From NCBI RefSeq assembly GCF_002870125.1, contig NZ_PNEO01000031.1:1-32239 (forward strand): a stretch of DNA of 32,239 nucleotides. Reading direction: 5' to 3'. This stretch comes from Burkholderia sp. WAC0059 (GTDB taxonomy: Bacteria; Pseudomonadota; Gammaproteobacteria; Burkholderiales; Burkholderiaceae). The translations under genes and the position numbers were made by a program. Below, piece after piece: positions 15,841 to 22,595 of this stretch (its first letter is position 1; each line of letters opens with the position of its first letter). Under the pieces are notes generated by a model. It worked only from the letters and a program-made list of their open reading frames with translations. It was not told where the DNA came from and ran no database searches.

Positions 15841-16664
15841 TGGCTGGGGCAACGGTTCGGGCGCTGCGTCAAGTCGAGGTCGAGCAGCCGACAGCGTTTG
15901 CCGAGGCGATGCCGCCCCGGCTGTTTGAGCGGCTACGTCTCACGCCTGTGCCCGTGCTCTTCATGCGCAAGCAGCCGCCCGAGCCCGGACGCTTCAACTG
16001 GAGCGGATTTTGTGGCGGTCTCGACTATACGGAGTCGGGTGAAGTCGCAATGGATACGCGGCTAGTGGAAACGGTGACGAGGGAGCCGTCAAGGCTAAAC
16101 ATTCAGACGGTGTATCTCCATGAAGTCGCCCATCGGCTAATACCCAATCACGGCCACAACGCAGCTTTTGCTGCAATGGTGCTCGTACTGTATCTGCGTG
16201 CCGGTGTCACCGACGAGCTTCCTTTGTGGCAACGCACCAGTCTTTATGACATCCGCGACGAGGTGCCAAGTAACGCAAAACGTCTGCCGCGCGCTTTCAG
16301 TTGGGCATGGCATACCGCGCTTGAGTTGGCCGACACCGACCAGACAGCTGAACGGTGCGCGGACATCATCATGCAGCGCTACGCCGAATGGTGCCGATGG
16401 CTCGACGATGAACCGGCCCGGCAACAGAAGCGTAAGGAGGCACGACAGCTGAACGGTGCGCGGACATCATCATGCAGCGCTACGCCGAATGGTGCCGATG
16501 GCTCGACGATGAACCGGCCCGGCAACAGAAGCGTAAGGAGGCACAGCAGGCCAAGGAAGAGGCCGACAAGTCGGAGAGTGAGTCCTCACAGGCAACAATC
16601 CAGCAGCTCCGGCTCGATCGCTGGCTGTGGGCAGTCGCCGGCACGGCCTTGGGTGCTGCGTTGA
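15840..16664 (+). CDS. SprT-like zinc metallopeptidase, C-terminus altered by a 101-bp tandem duplication
   Basis: A SprT/WSS1-type protease by pattern: HEVAH at residues 94-98 supplies two zinc-binding His and the catalytic Glu, followed by IPNHGHNAAFAAM with the third His, as in SprT-like domains (HELAH...NHGH.). The first ~200 residues are intact. Bases 16343-16443 are repeated exactly at 16444-16544; since 101 is not a multiple of three, the reading frame changes and the protein ends in an arginine/serine-rich tail with no family character (stop at 16664). With one copy removed, the frame runs to 16690 and gives 249 residues ending in WLWAVAGTALGAALTALLMI, a C-terminal membrane anchor. 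A GTG at 15837 is an alternative start. Possible targets are unknown; family relatives cleave DNA-bound proteins. Confidence 0.8.
   Translation: MAGATVRALRQVEVEQPTAFAEAMPPRLFERLRLTPVPVLFMRKQPPEPGRFNWSGFCGGLDYTESGEVAMDTRLVETVTREPSRLNIQTVYLHEVAHRLIPNHGHNAAFAAMVLVLYLRAGVTDELPLWQRTSLYDIRDEVPSNAKRLPRAFSWAWHTALELADTDQTAERCADIIMQRYAEWCRWLDDEPARQQKRKEARQLNGARTSSCSATPNGADGSTMNRPGNRSVRRHSRPRKRPTSRRVSPHRQQSSSSGSIAGCGQSPARPWVLR
16343..16544 (+). repeat. Exact 101-bp tandem duplication inside the SprT-like gene
   Basis: Copy 1 is 16343-16443 and copy 2 is 16444-16544; every base agrees. Both begin GACAGCTGAACGG and end GTAAGGAGGCAC. There is no extra homology at the junctions. The repeat shifts the reading frame of the gene by two bases and replaces a membrane-anchored C-terminus. 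Loss of one copy by recombination or slippage would restore it. Confidence 0.97.
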
Positions 16665-16730
16665 CTGCCTTATTGATGATCGTGCACTAAAATAATTGCG
16701 CGACCAGATAACCTCGAAAAGGGATTCTTC

Positions 16731-17486
16731 ATGCAAACCATCGGGAATTTGAATTTTGTAGGATTGCCGGTTGTCGTTCGTGCCCTGACAGGCACCGTTG
16801 AGCACGAAAACACCCAGACCACCCAGCAGATCGAATCGAGTCGGAACGTGGCCGGCAATGTGGCCTCGGTTCGCTCCGTGACGCATGACCAGCAGACTCT
16901 CTGGCTGCAAACGGAAGACGGCAAGGAAACGCCGGTCAAGATCCAAGCCAAGATCGACGTGCGGCCGGGGCATCAGTTGCAGGTTTTCTATGCAGCCGAC
17001 TCGAGATCAAGCAACTTGGGCTCTATCGTGGCAATCAAGAATTTCAACACCGGCAAAGCCTATGACTTGCTTGGTGCCGGCGGCGGGAAAATCGGCACCA
17101 TCGGTTTTTTCAAAGTCCCACTTCTCTCAAGAATTACACCTTTTGGCGTGGTTTTCCTGATCATGTGCCTAGCCCTTTTCCTGTCGGCTATTTACGCTGG
17201 CTTCGGCTGGCAGAAACCGCTAGCGCTCGGAGTTGTGACAGCTATCATCCCGTTCGTTTGGCAGCATATTTCCGCCTCGGACGGATTGAAGGCCAGCAAG
17301 GCCGAGCTTGATCGCCTCATTGGCGCAGCTCCAAGTTTCGAAAAGGTCAAAGACACGCCCCCATCCACCCATGCAGCCCCCGGGTCATTCGATGGAGCCG
17401 AAGCCGCTCGGATGATTCTGTCAGGGAACGATGAGCAGCGCGCAGAAGCCCACAAGATGCTTGGACTAACGCAGCGGCAAGAATGA
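16731..17486 (+). CDS. Hypothetical inner-membrane protein with two membrane helices
   Basis: A 251-residue protein in three parts: a soluble N-terminal region of about 130 residues with a beta-rich look (QTLWLQTEDGKETPVKIQ, VRPGHQLQVFYAAD), two adjacent membrane helices (about 137-157, FGVVFLIMCLALFLSAIYAG, and 163-179), and a polar C-terminal tail with DGAEAARMILSGNDEQRAEAHKMLGL. The N-terminal style resembles plasmid- and prophage-borne membrane proteins of unknown role. AAAAGGGA lies before the ATG. It starts 40 bases after the original stop of the protease gene and ends the operon. No function is known to me. Confidence 0.72.
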   Translation: MQTIGNLNFVGLPVVVRALTGTVEHENTQTTQQIESSRNVAGNVASVRSVTHDQQTLWLQTEDGKETPVKIQAKIDVRPGHQLQVFYAADSRSSNLGSIVAIKNFNTGKAYDLLGAGGGKIGTIGFFKVPLLSRITPFGVVFLIMCLALFLSAIYAGFGWQKPLALGVVTAIIPFVWQHISASDGLKASKAELDRLIGAAPSFEKVKDTPPSTHAAPGSFDGAEAARMILSGNDEQRAEAHKMLGLTQRQE

Positions 17487-17595
17487 GTCAGAGAAACGCC
17501 GCTCCGCCGCACCAATCTAACAACTGATTCCTCTCGAAACCCAATAATTCCGATTATCAGGGTGTCGGTTAATGCTGAAAATCGAGGCTACGCGA

Positions 17596-17702
17596 GACTT
17601 TTCCATGGCCCTTGCCTGTGGGCAACCGGGCGGGCGGCCACGCCGCACGCAAGAGCCCGGTTGTCCATCAGGTCGCGCGCAGCGCGAGGCGATGGGAAAG
17701 TC
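17596..17702 (+). repeat. Left copy of a ~106-bp inverted repeat (hairpin element)
   Basis: GACTTTTCCATGGCCC at the left end through GATGGGAAAGTC at the right end. The reverse complement of 18011-18116 matches it almost perfectly (four differences in about 106, one a single-base deletion). The element is also internally symmetric: its ends (GACTTTTCCAT / ATGGGAAAGTC) and an inner pair (CAACCGGGC / GCCCGGTTG) can pair with each other. No open frame of merit lies in it. Confidence 0.93.
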
Positions 17703-17741
17703 GGTTGCGGTTGCGCTTGAGCCTGCACGCGCAGGTAGAGA

Positions 17742-17996
17742 TCATCTCAATAGCTGAGGCGCAACGTAAACGGGTTGAATGCCGCGTGCTTCGAGGTTCT
17801 CTACAGCATCGTTCATGGCCGCACTGACGCGGTCAAAAAGCTCTCGACCGGTGATATACCGGCCAAACCTGTGCATGCCAGCGCTTTCCCATTCCGATGT
17901 CTTCCGAGCACGATGCGCACTCAACTGGTTCGCCGCGCGCAATTGCACCCGTGCATTGGCCTTGCGCCGGGCGCGTAGTCGGATTTTCACGGTCAT
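17742..17996 (-). CDS. Hypothetical basic small protein between inverted repeats
   Basis: An 84-residue protein starting MTVKIRLRARRKANARVQLR: strongly basic in its first 35 residues, then RFGRYITGRELFDRVSAAMNDAVENLEARGI, a helical region, and VYVAPQLLR at the end. No domain is recognised; a nucleic-acid-binding role is possible from charge alone. GGGAG lies close upstream of the ATG. It sits exactly between the two inverted repeats and is co-oriented with the relaxase gene upstream of it, so it may belong to the mobilization module or be cargo of the repeat pair. Confidence 0.55.
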   Translation of the reverse strand: MTVKIRLRARRKANARVQLRAANQLSAHRARKTSEWESAGMHRFGRYITGRELFDRVSAAMNDAVENLEARGIQPVYVAPQLLR

Positions 17997-18010
17997 GTCT
18001 CCCAGAGACA

Positions 18011-18116
18011 GTCTTTCCCACCGCCTCGCGCTGCGCGCGACCTGATGGACAACCGGGCTCTTGCGTGCGGCGTGGCCGCCCGCCCGGTTGCCCACAGGCA
18101 GGGCCGTGGAAAAATC
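18011..18116 (-). repeat. Right copy of the ~106-bp inverted repeat
   Basis: The reverse complement of this segment, GATTTTTCCACGGCCC... to ...GGTGGGAAAGAC, matches 17596-17702. The two copies face each other around an 84-codon gene and lie between it and the relaxase gene. Such near-identity over a GC-rich, self-complementary stretch implies recent duplication, gene conversion or selection for structure. Confidence 0.93.
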
Positions 18117-18251
18117 TTCAACTATACGAACGTTCAAATGACGCAATGTTACGTCGTTCACGCGTCATTCTTGTGCTGGGTACCGCGCGATGCTCGAAAA
18201 ATCCGCAGCTTTTGGCAGCAACGACGCATGCGTGCGTCGTCATGACGTTAT

Positions 18252-19691
18252 TCAAAGCTTATAGATAAGCCCATGTTTGCGGCGTGGTATGGCCGCTGAT
18301 TCGAGTGGTTGAGAATGATCCGACTTTTCTTGAAGTGCAATCTCGGCCAACTGTGAGGCGCGCATTGCATCGAACTGCTCGACCAGATCGGCGACCTCCG
18401 TTTGCTCGACCAGACCTTTCTTGAGCAATGCGCCGACAACGAACTCGACCACCACTTGGTTTCTGAAACGTATGGCGTCTGCCGAGCCAAGCATCGACTG
18501 CGGGATGATGCGCATGCGTTCTGCCAATTCAGCCCGCAAACGCTGTCCCAACTTTTCCTCTTGCTGTGTTGCACGCGCCAGAGCAAGCATCTGGCTCGTG
18601 ATCACATGGCTCCGGTTTTCCCGATTTTCACGGGCATGTATCTCTAATGCCGTGCGCGCGGCCAACTCGCGTCGGCGCAGTTCTTCCCGTATACGCTCGC
18701 GCAGCATGGCAATTTTCTGAGCCGATAACCCCCAGCCGGATTGAAGACTGTATTGTTCCAAGCGCTGAGCAGCTTGGGCGAGAATTCGGTCCGGTATCTG
18801 AGTGGGCTCCTCTATCACCCGCTCCAAAGCCGTCACGGTTCGTTGTGCCTCAAGCGCGGATTCACACTCGGCGATCGCAGCATGCAAATCGGTTTCCGTA
18901 TCGATGATGAGCTGTGTGAGCGCTTGTCCTTCTCGCTCAAGCTGGCCTATTTGCGCCGCGCGCTGTAGCCGCTCGATGGCCTCCGCCTCGGCGAAAAGGC
19001 GCAGGTTGGACCGCAGCGCAGTCCTGCGCTCGTAGCCTATGGCTGCCGGACCAAGGTGCTGAGTTGGCTCGCGGTTAATACCCTGAGCCTCAAGCGTCCG
19101 GTGGTCGATGCGCTCGGACAGCCCATTTTCAGCCATGCGTTCGTTGTGCAGGTCAGCCCAGCGGGGCCGTTCGCGTTCCGCGAAATTTTCGATTTTGGCA
19201 CGCTGACAATGGATCGGATCAAGTTCAACGGCCTTCTTGCCAAGCGTTCCGTCAGGAGCGACTGTACAGGCGCTCATCAACACGTGTGCGTGGTAGTTGC
19301 GTTGATCGCCGGCCTTGTCCGGTTCGTGCAAAGCCACGTCTACCGCGACACCATAGCGGTTGGATAGCTCACGACCGTAGTCGAACGCTAGTCGCTGGCG
19401 TTCCGTCGAGTTCATTTCCGCAGGCAAAGCCAGTGTGAACTCGCGGGCAAGCACGGCGTCGCCGCGCTTGTGGTGCTGCTCTACTGCATTCCAGAACTCA
19501 GCGCGGTTTGGCATGGCACCACTAGGCAACACGAGCACCGTGGCGATTACACCGCGCTTGTGCGTATAGTCGTGGACTTCGCCTGTGCGATCGTCCACGA
19601 TGCGTTCGGCGCTACGATATGCGGCAGCAGCGGTGGCCGACCGGCCTTCGCTCCGCCCTATCGCTTTCACGCTCATGTGAAACTGCGCCAC
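18252..19691 (-). CDS. mobA: MobA/MobL-family relaxase (MobQ class)
   Basis: A 479-residue DNA relaxase that nicks oriT and pilots the strand into a recipient. The N-terminus, MAQFHMSVKAIGRSEGRSAT, is the family start, read from GTG 19691 (GAGGA nine bases upstream; an ATG five codons on would cut the first strand). Tyr25 in TAAAAYRSAE corresponds to the nicking tyrosine of RSF1010 MobA. The metal-binding His pair is in NYHAHVLMSA (His134, His136). The relaxase domain ends near residue 200; the rest is a long helical, charged region (about 210-479) without a visible primase domain. The oriT lies 57 bases upstream, pointing to cis-acting mobilization of this element by a helper conjugation system. 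Confidence 0.95.
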   Translation of the reverse strand: MAQFHMSVKAIGRSEGRSATAAAAYRSAERIVDDRTGEVHDYTHKRGVIATVLVLPSGAMPNRAEFWNAVEQHHKRGDAVLAREFTLALPAEMNSTERQRLAFDYGRELSNRYGVAVDVALHEPDKAGDQRNYHAHVLMSACTVAPDGTLGKKAVELDPIHCQRAKIENFAERERPRWADLHNERMAENGLSERIDHRTLEAQGINREPTQHLGPAAIGYERRTALRSNLRLFAEAEAIERLQRAAQIGQLEREGQALTQLIIDTETDLHAAIAECESALEAQRTVTALERVIEEPTQIPDRILAQAAQRLEQYSLQSGWGLSAQKIAMLRERIREELRRRELAARTALEIHARENRENRSHVITSQMLALARATQQEEKLGQRLRAELAERMRIIPQSMLGSADAIRFRNQVVVEFVVGALLKKGLVEQTEVADLVEQFDAMRASQLAEIALQEKSDHSQPLESAAIPRRKHGLIYKL

Positions 19692-19747
19692 GCTCGCTTT
19701 CCTCGCTTTTGAATTTCCCCCGCAGGGGTCCGGCTGAAGGCCCGCAC

Positions 19748-19782
19748 GTATTCCCCGAAGGGGAATACTCTAAGTGCGCCCT
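19748..19782 (+). other. oriT of the RSF1010/MobQ type
   Basis: A nine-base inverted repeat GTATTCCCC-GAA-GGGGAATAC (19748-19768) is followed two bases later by TAAGTGCGCCCT (19771-19782). That sequence equals the nick region of RSF1010/R1162 oriT, where MobA cuts between TAAGTGCG and CCCT, so the nick is predicted after 19778. It sits between the divergent mobA and traD-like genes, the classical place. Confidence 0.93.
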
Positions 19783-19897
19783 TGCTGTTCGCTCGGGGCA
19801 TGCAAACCAACAGAAATCAACCGATAAATTTGGAATTTGACATGTGGTTAGAACCCCATATCATTAACTTGTAACCACAACCAACGGCAAAATCCAG

Positions 19898-20188
19898 ATG
19901 GCAGCAATCACTCTCGATCAACGGATCGTCCTGACGGCAGAAAAGCTTAAACAGCTCAAGGCAAAACAGCAGCAAGTAGAAGCAAGACGTCGAGTCATCC
20001 AGGCAAAGAAGGATCGTGCGATCGACACTCGCCGAAAGGTCTTGGTCGGGGCGTTTATGTTGGAAGTCATGGAGAGACGTGGACTGACCCCGGCAACCCT
20101 TGAGGACGGCCATTTCGACAAGTGGCTTATCCGAGATGACGATCGAGCACTTTTCGATTTGCAGAGCATTCCGGTAAACAGCCTATAA
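19898..20188 (+). CDS. TraD-like mobilization accessory protein
   Basis: A 96-residue basic helical protein. The N-terminal half, ITLDQRIVLTAEKLKQLKAKQQQVEARRR, is a coiled coil, followed by DTRRKVLVGAFMLEVMERRG and the end WLIRDDDRALFDL. This layout is characteristic of the small conjugal-transfer TraD/MobC-type proteins coded divergently from MobA/MobL relaxases, which assist relaxosome assembly at oriT. It reads away from oriT on the opposite strand to mobA. The Shine-Dalgarno is weak. The name TraD here means this small family and not the large coupling ATPase. Confidence 0.8.
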   Translation: MAAITLDQRIVLTAEKLKQLKAKQQQVEARRRVIQAKKDRAIDTRRKVLVGAFMLEVMERRGLTPATLEDGHFDKWLIRDDDRALFDLQSIPVNSL

Positions 20189-20192
20189 ATTT

Positions 20193-21080
20193 TTAGCTGA
20201 TTACGCCGTGACTGGATGTCGAGGGCGGAGATTGATTGCGAATAGCAGCAAGGGCTTCGTCCTTGGATTGCCGCGGTGGTAGACCAGCCGCCGCACGCTC
20301 GGCAGCTGCCGCTGCTTCCGCTGCTGCCGAGCTAGCGACGACCGCTGCATTGACTTTGGCGGCCTGTCGTTGATTACAGCCCAAGTTCAAGGAAAATCCC
20401 CCAGTACGCCAGGCTTCTACCAATCGCTTAACCCATGCGCGCGGATTTCTAATTGCTTCATGCTCGCCACGAGCAACTGCTTCTAGCGCGCCGGAAAATT
20501 CATCCACAATTGCCTGTGCTGCCTCCGAAGGTAATTCGCTCAACAATCTCAGCAGCATCTGCTTATGAGGTTGACTGACCTTGGGGAAAGTCAATTCCTG
20601 CAACGACTCGACCACACGTGTAGTGGTATTTCTATCGTGGTGTTGGTTTACTGGTATTACTTTATCGCCGGGGTTATCGGCGCCGGCCGCAGCGTCGCCG
20701 GCTGGGTCGGCACCGTTTCCACCGGGGCCGTGTAAGGCGGCTCCGGTGGGATCAAAGAGGTTTTCCCATTGCCAATGACCGTGTGGCCCTGGCCGACACG
20801 ATCGGGTGAGATACCCGGCCGCTTGAAGTTCGCGCGCAATGCGCTGCCAGCGATCCTTTCCAAGGCCCATCCTCGTCATAAGCACTGACGCCACGATTTG
20901 CCAATCAGACGGCTTGATTGCGATCCAGGCTGCCACCGCCCTGCTGTCGAGGCTAAGTCGGTCGTCCTCGAGAAGCCCTTCTGGGATCGATCCCCATCGA
21001 ACCGTGTGCTGAACGCGGATCACGCCGCCAGAATGGTTGGGAAAGTTTGATTTCGACATAGTCCCGAGCATCCCATTCAC
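20193..21080 (-). CDS. Winged-helix DNA-binding protein, possible replication initiator
   Basis: A 295-residue protein. Residues 30-100 look like a winged helix: LLEDDRLSLDSRAVAAWIAIKP, then a recognition region SVLMTRMGLGKDRWQRIARELQAAGYL. A Gly/Asp/Ala linker follows (TGAALHGPGGNGADPAG), then a helical C-terminal domain with KQMLLRLLSELPSEAAQAIV and NPRAWVKRLVEAWRTG, and an Ala-rich coil. Plasmid- and island-borne helix-turn-helix proteins of this layout are often called replication-like. GTG 21080 overlaps the upstream stop (GTGA), which decides the start; the ATG at 21059 is an alternative. It may allow autonomous replication of the excised element, but that is conjecture. Confidence 0.7.
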   Translation of the reverse strand: MNGMLGTMSKSNFPNHSGGVIRVQHTVRWGSIPEGLLEDDRLSLDSRAVAAWIAIKPSDWQIVASVLMTRMGLGKDRWQRIARELQAAGYLTRSCRPGPHGHWQWENLFDPTGAALHGPGGNGADPAGDAAAGADNPGDKVIPVNQHHDRNTTTRVVESLQELTFPKVSQPHKQMLLRLLSELPSEAAQAIVDEFSGALEAVARGEHEAIRNPRAWVKRLVEAWRTGGFSLNLGCNQRQAAKVNAAVVASSAAAEAAAAAERAAAGLPPRQSKDEALAAIRNQSPPSTSSHGVIS

Positions 21081-21379
21081 GATGCCGATGCACGAGGCCG
21101 CCCAATACGCCCGGCCGCAGGACCGGCCTCCTTACCCAAACCAGTCGGTACCGGCCGCTCAGCCGCAAGATGGTCCAGCCAATTGCGAATGTCCCGCACG
21201 AACCAGCAAGCTTTCTTCTTTCCGGGAAATGCGGTTGGCGGAAGCTCACCCAGAAATTTCATTTGGCTGATCGCTCCTGGTGTCTTCCCTAGAAGGGCAC
21301 CAAGCTCAGCCCGGTTGATAACTGCCTGCTCCGCCATACGGGCGAACGCTACTCTGAAATCACTTGCCGCTGCGACCAT
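21077..21379 (-). CDS. Small helix-turn-helix protein, AlpA/excisionase-like
   Basis: A 100-residue protein whose centre, RAELGALLGKTPGAISQMKFLGELP, reads as a helix-turn-helix followed by a wing (PTAFPGKKKACWFVRDIRNWLD) of the type found in AlpA/excisionase regulators of tRNA-targeting elements. The C-terminus is Gly/Pro/Arg-rich and likely disordered. The start ATG lies within a cluster of TGTGATCA-like repeats, so the protein may repress its own promoter. It is translationally coupled to the winged-helix gene downstream. It could control excision together with the integrase, although int lies 6 kb away. Confidence 0.7.
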   Translation of the reverse strand: MVAAASDFRVAFARMAEQAVINRAELGALLGKTPGAISQMKFLGELPPTAFPGKKKACWFVRDIRNWLDHLAAERPVPTGLGKEAGPAAGRIGRPRASAS

Positions 21380-21416
21380 GTGATCACCAATGATTTGTTG
21401 TGATGGTTGATCACAA
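21379..21416. promoter_or_regulatory. Operator-like repeats in a divergent promoter region
   Basis: TTGTGAT-N5-ATCACAA (21398-21416) is a perfect seven-base inverted repeat, and a related half site TGTGATCA overlaps the minus-strand start codon at 21379-21386. The site lies in the 88 bases between the AlpA-like gene and the divergent 245-residue gene, where a regulator could act on both directions. Confidence 0.65.
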
Positions 21417-21467
21417 GATATGATCGAGGCGTGCTGGCATCTAGGGCCAGTTTTTGAGAGGCGCCAC

Positions 21468-22205
21468 ATGGCAAACAACGGTCCGAATCAGGGAAGACGA
21501 TTGGCGCCGGCCCTGCAGCGTTTTACTGCCATGCTGATCGAAGAAGCCCGAGACATCTCTGGGCTCAGCTACGAGAAATTGAATGAGCGATTGCCTCTCG
21601 AATCAGGCGATGCTCAAAGATATGCGATTGGCATGCGAGGAAAGAAGGCTAGGGCTCCGAGTCTCGACCGTATTCAGGAGCTGGAAAACAAGGTAGCCCG
21701 CCTATTGAAGCGGCCGGCACACACCGTAGTTATCGAAGATAACAGCCAGCTAACTCCCACGTCCCTCTTCATCGATTTGGCCGTCGACGTACCAAAGGCA
21801 GGCGTGAGCTGGTCAAGGTATCAGGCGCACACCCTACAGTTTGGCTATCAAGACGATTGGCCAACTTACCGACGACTGAAATATATGCCACCAATCGCAG
21901 GGATACGGCTACTGGACCTGTATGCGTGGCAATACGGGAGCCTTTGGGAAAAGGGCTTTTTCAAACGAGAAGATTTCGACCTTCCCAACGATAAGCCACT
22001 TGAGACCGCGTTGCAAAAAAAGGTCGATGATCTGTGCTACGCACGGCGGTTGAGCTATCAGCTTGGCGTCTTTGACGACATTTTCGAGATGGAGCAAACA
22101 CTTGGCATGGACCACCGCGAGATTCGTCAAGTCTTCGATAAATTTGTCGAAGAAGTACTTCAGGCTGCCGGAATTTTGCCGGAACACTGGGGTAAAGTCG
22201 CGTGA
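21468..22205 (+). CDS. Hypothetical protein, possible regulator of the element
   Basis: A 245-residue soluble protein with lower GC than its neighbours. The first third (PALQRFTAMLIEEARDISGLSYEKLNERLPLESGDAQRYAIG) resembles a helix-turn-helix arrangement found in repressor-like proteins; the rest is rich in Tyr/Trp/Asp (DWPTYRRLKYMPP, LYAWQYGSLWEKGFF) and has no known motif. GAGAGG six bases before the ATG supports this start over an upstream in-frame ATG at 21420. It is divergent from the AlpA-like gene and is the last gene before att copy 2. The regulator idea rests on position and the N-terminal pattern only. Confidence 0.68.
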   Translation: MANNGPNQGRRLAPALQRFTAMLIEEARDISGLSYEKLNERLPLESGDAQRYAIGMRGKKARAPSLDRIQELENKVARLLKRPAHTVVIEDNSQLTPTSLFIDLAVDVPKAGVSWSRYQAHTLQFGYQDDWPTYRRLKYMPPIAGIRLLDLYAWQYGSLWEKGFFKREDFDLPNDKPLETALQKKVDDLCYARRLSYQLGVFDDIFEMEQTLGMDHREIRQVFDKFVEEVLQAAGILPEHWGKVA

Positions 22206-22281
22206 TATGCAGTGATCTAGAGTGAAGAAAACCCTAGCAAAATCAGGTGACTTCGTATAACCTGCAGTGAGCTTGATCTGG

Positions 22282-22326
22282 CTTTTAATCCGTTGGTCAC
22301 TGGTTCGAATCCAGTACGGCCTACCA
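22282..22326 (+). repeat. att copy 2, junction between the two tandem elements
   Basis: An exact 45-base copy of the tRNA-Lys 3' end. It lacks the 5' half of a tRNA, so it is not a gene. To its right AAAAAATTCAAGGG follows, which also follows copy 3, showing that the right-hand neighbour once used a longer core. Confidence 0.93.
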
Positions 22327-22336
22327 AAAAATTCAA

Positions 22337-22375
22337 GGGGTTACAGTGCTTCGGCCTGTAGCCCCTTTCTCTTTT
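22337..22375 (+). terminator. Hairpin terminator after att copy 2
   Basis: GGGGTTACAG (22337-22346) pairs with CTGTAGCCCC (22356-22365) and is followed by TTTCTCTTTTT. In the ancestral state with only the second element present it would have terminated tRNA-Lys. Confidence 0.88.
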
Positions 22376-22595
22376 TCGGACTCATGTAACCACCATGTAA
22401 CCGAATCCGGTCTGCAGTGGTCAAGCCCAATCCATGCCGCCCCGAGCAGCGACCGCTCCGCCGCCCTCGCTCTACCCCATGGCCGATCAGCCTCCACGAC
22501 GACAATCACGCGCCACACGGCAGTTGCCCTTAAAATCCAACGGCACAACACTAACTCACGAGGCGGTAGACACGACCACCTGCCTGTACACGGAT

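Larger units (their letters stand above)
13519..22326 (+). mobile_element. Integrative and mobilizable element inserted in tRNA-Lys
   Basis: Bounded by two exact 45-base copies of the tRNA-Lys 3' end (13519-13563 and 22282-22326). The integrase lies immediately inside the tRNA-proximal end, the usual arrangement for tRNA-targeting islands. Cargo and backbone: a five-gene unknown operon, an inverted-repeat pair, a MobA/MobL relaxase with RSF1010-type oriT, a TraD-like protein, a winged-helix protein with an AlpA-like partner, and a divergent regulator. No type IV secretion genes, coupling protein or full conjugation module are present, so transfer would need a helper. The size is 8.8 kb. Integration and mobilisation functions look intact, but excision has not been observed. 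Confidence 0.88.

Noticed and set aside
17572..17757. A plus-strand 61-codon frame over the left inverted repeat
   Set aside because: It consists mainly of the repeat sequence, has no ribosome-binding site, and its mirror copy reads equally well on the other strand, so it is a by-product of the repeat.
18221..18240. A perfect hairpin ACGACGCA-TGCG-TGCGTCGT just beyond the relaxase stop
   Set aside because: It could end the mobA transcript, but there is no T-run after it on the minus strand; kept only as a possible hairpin.
22282..22326. A second tRNA-Lys gene
   Set aside because: Only the 3' 45 bases are present; the D-arm and the 5' acceptor strand are missing. It is an attachment repeat.
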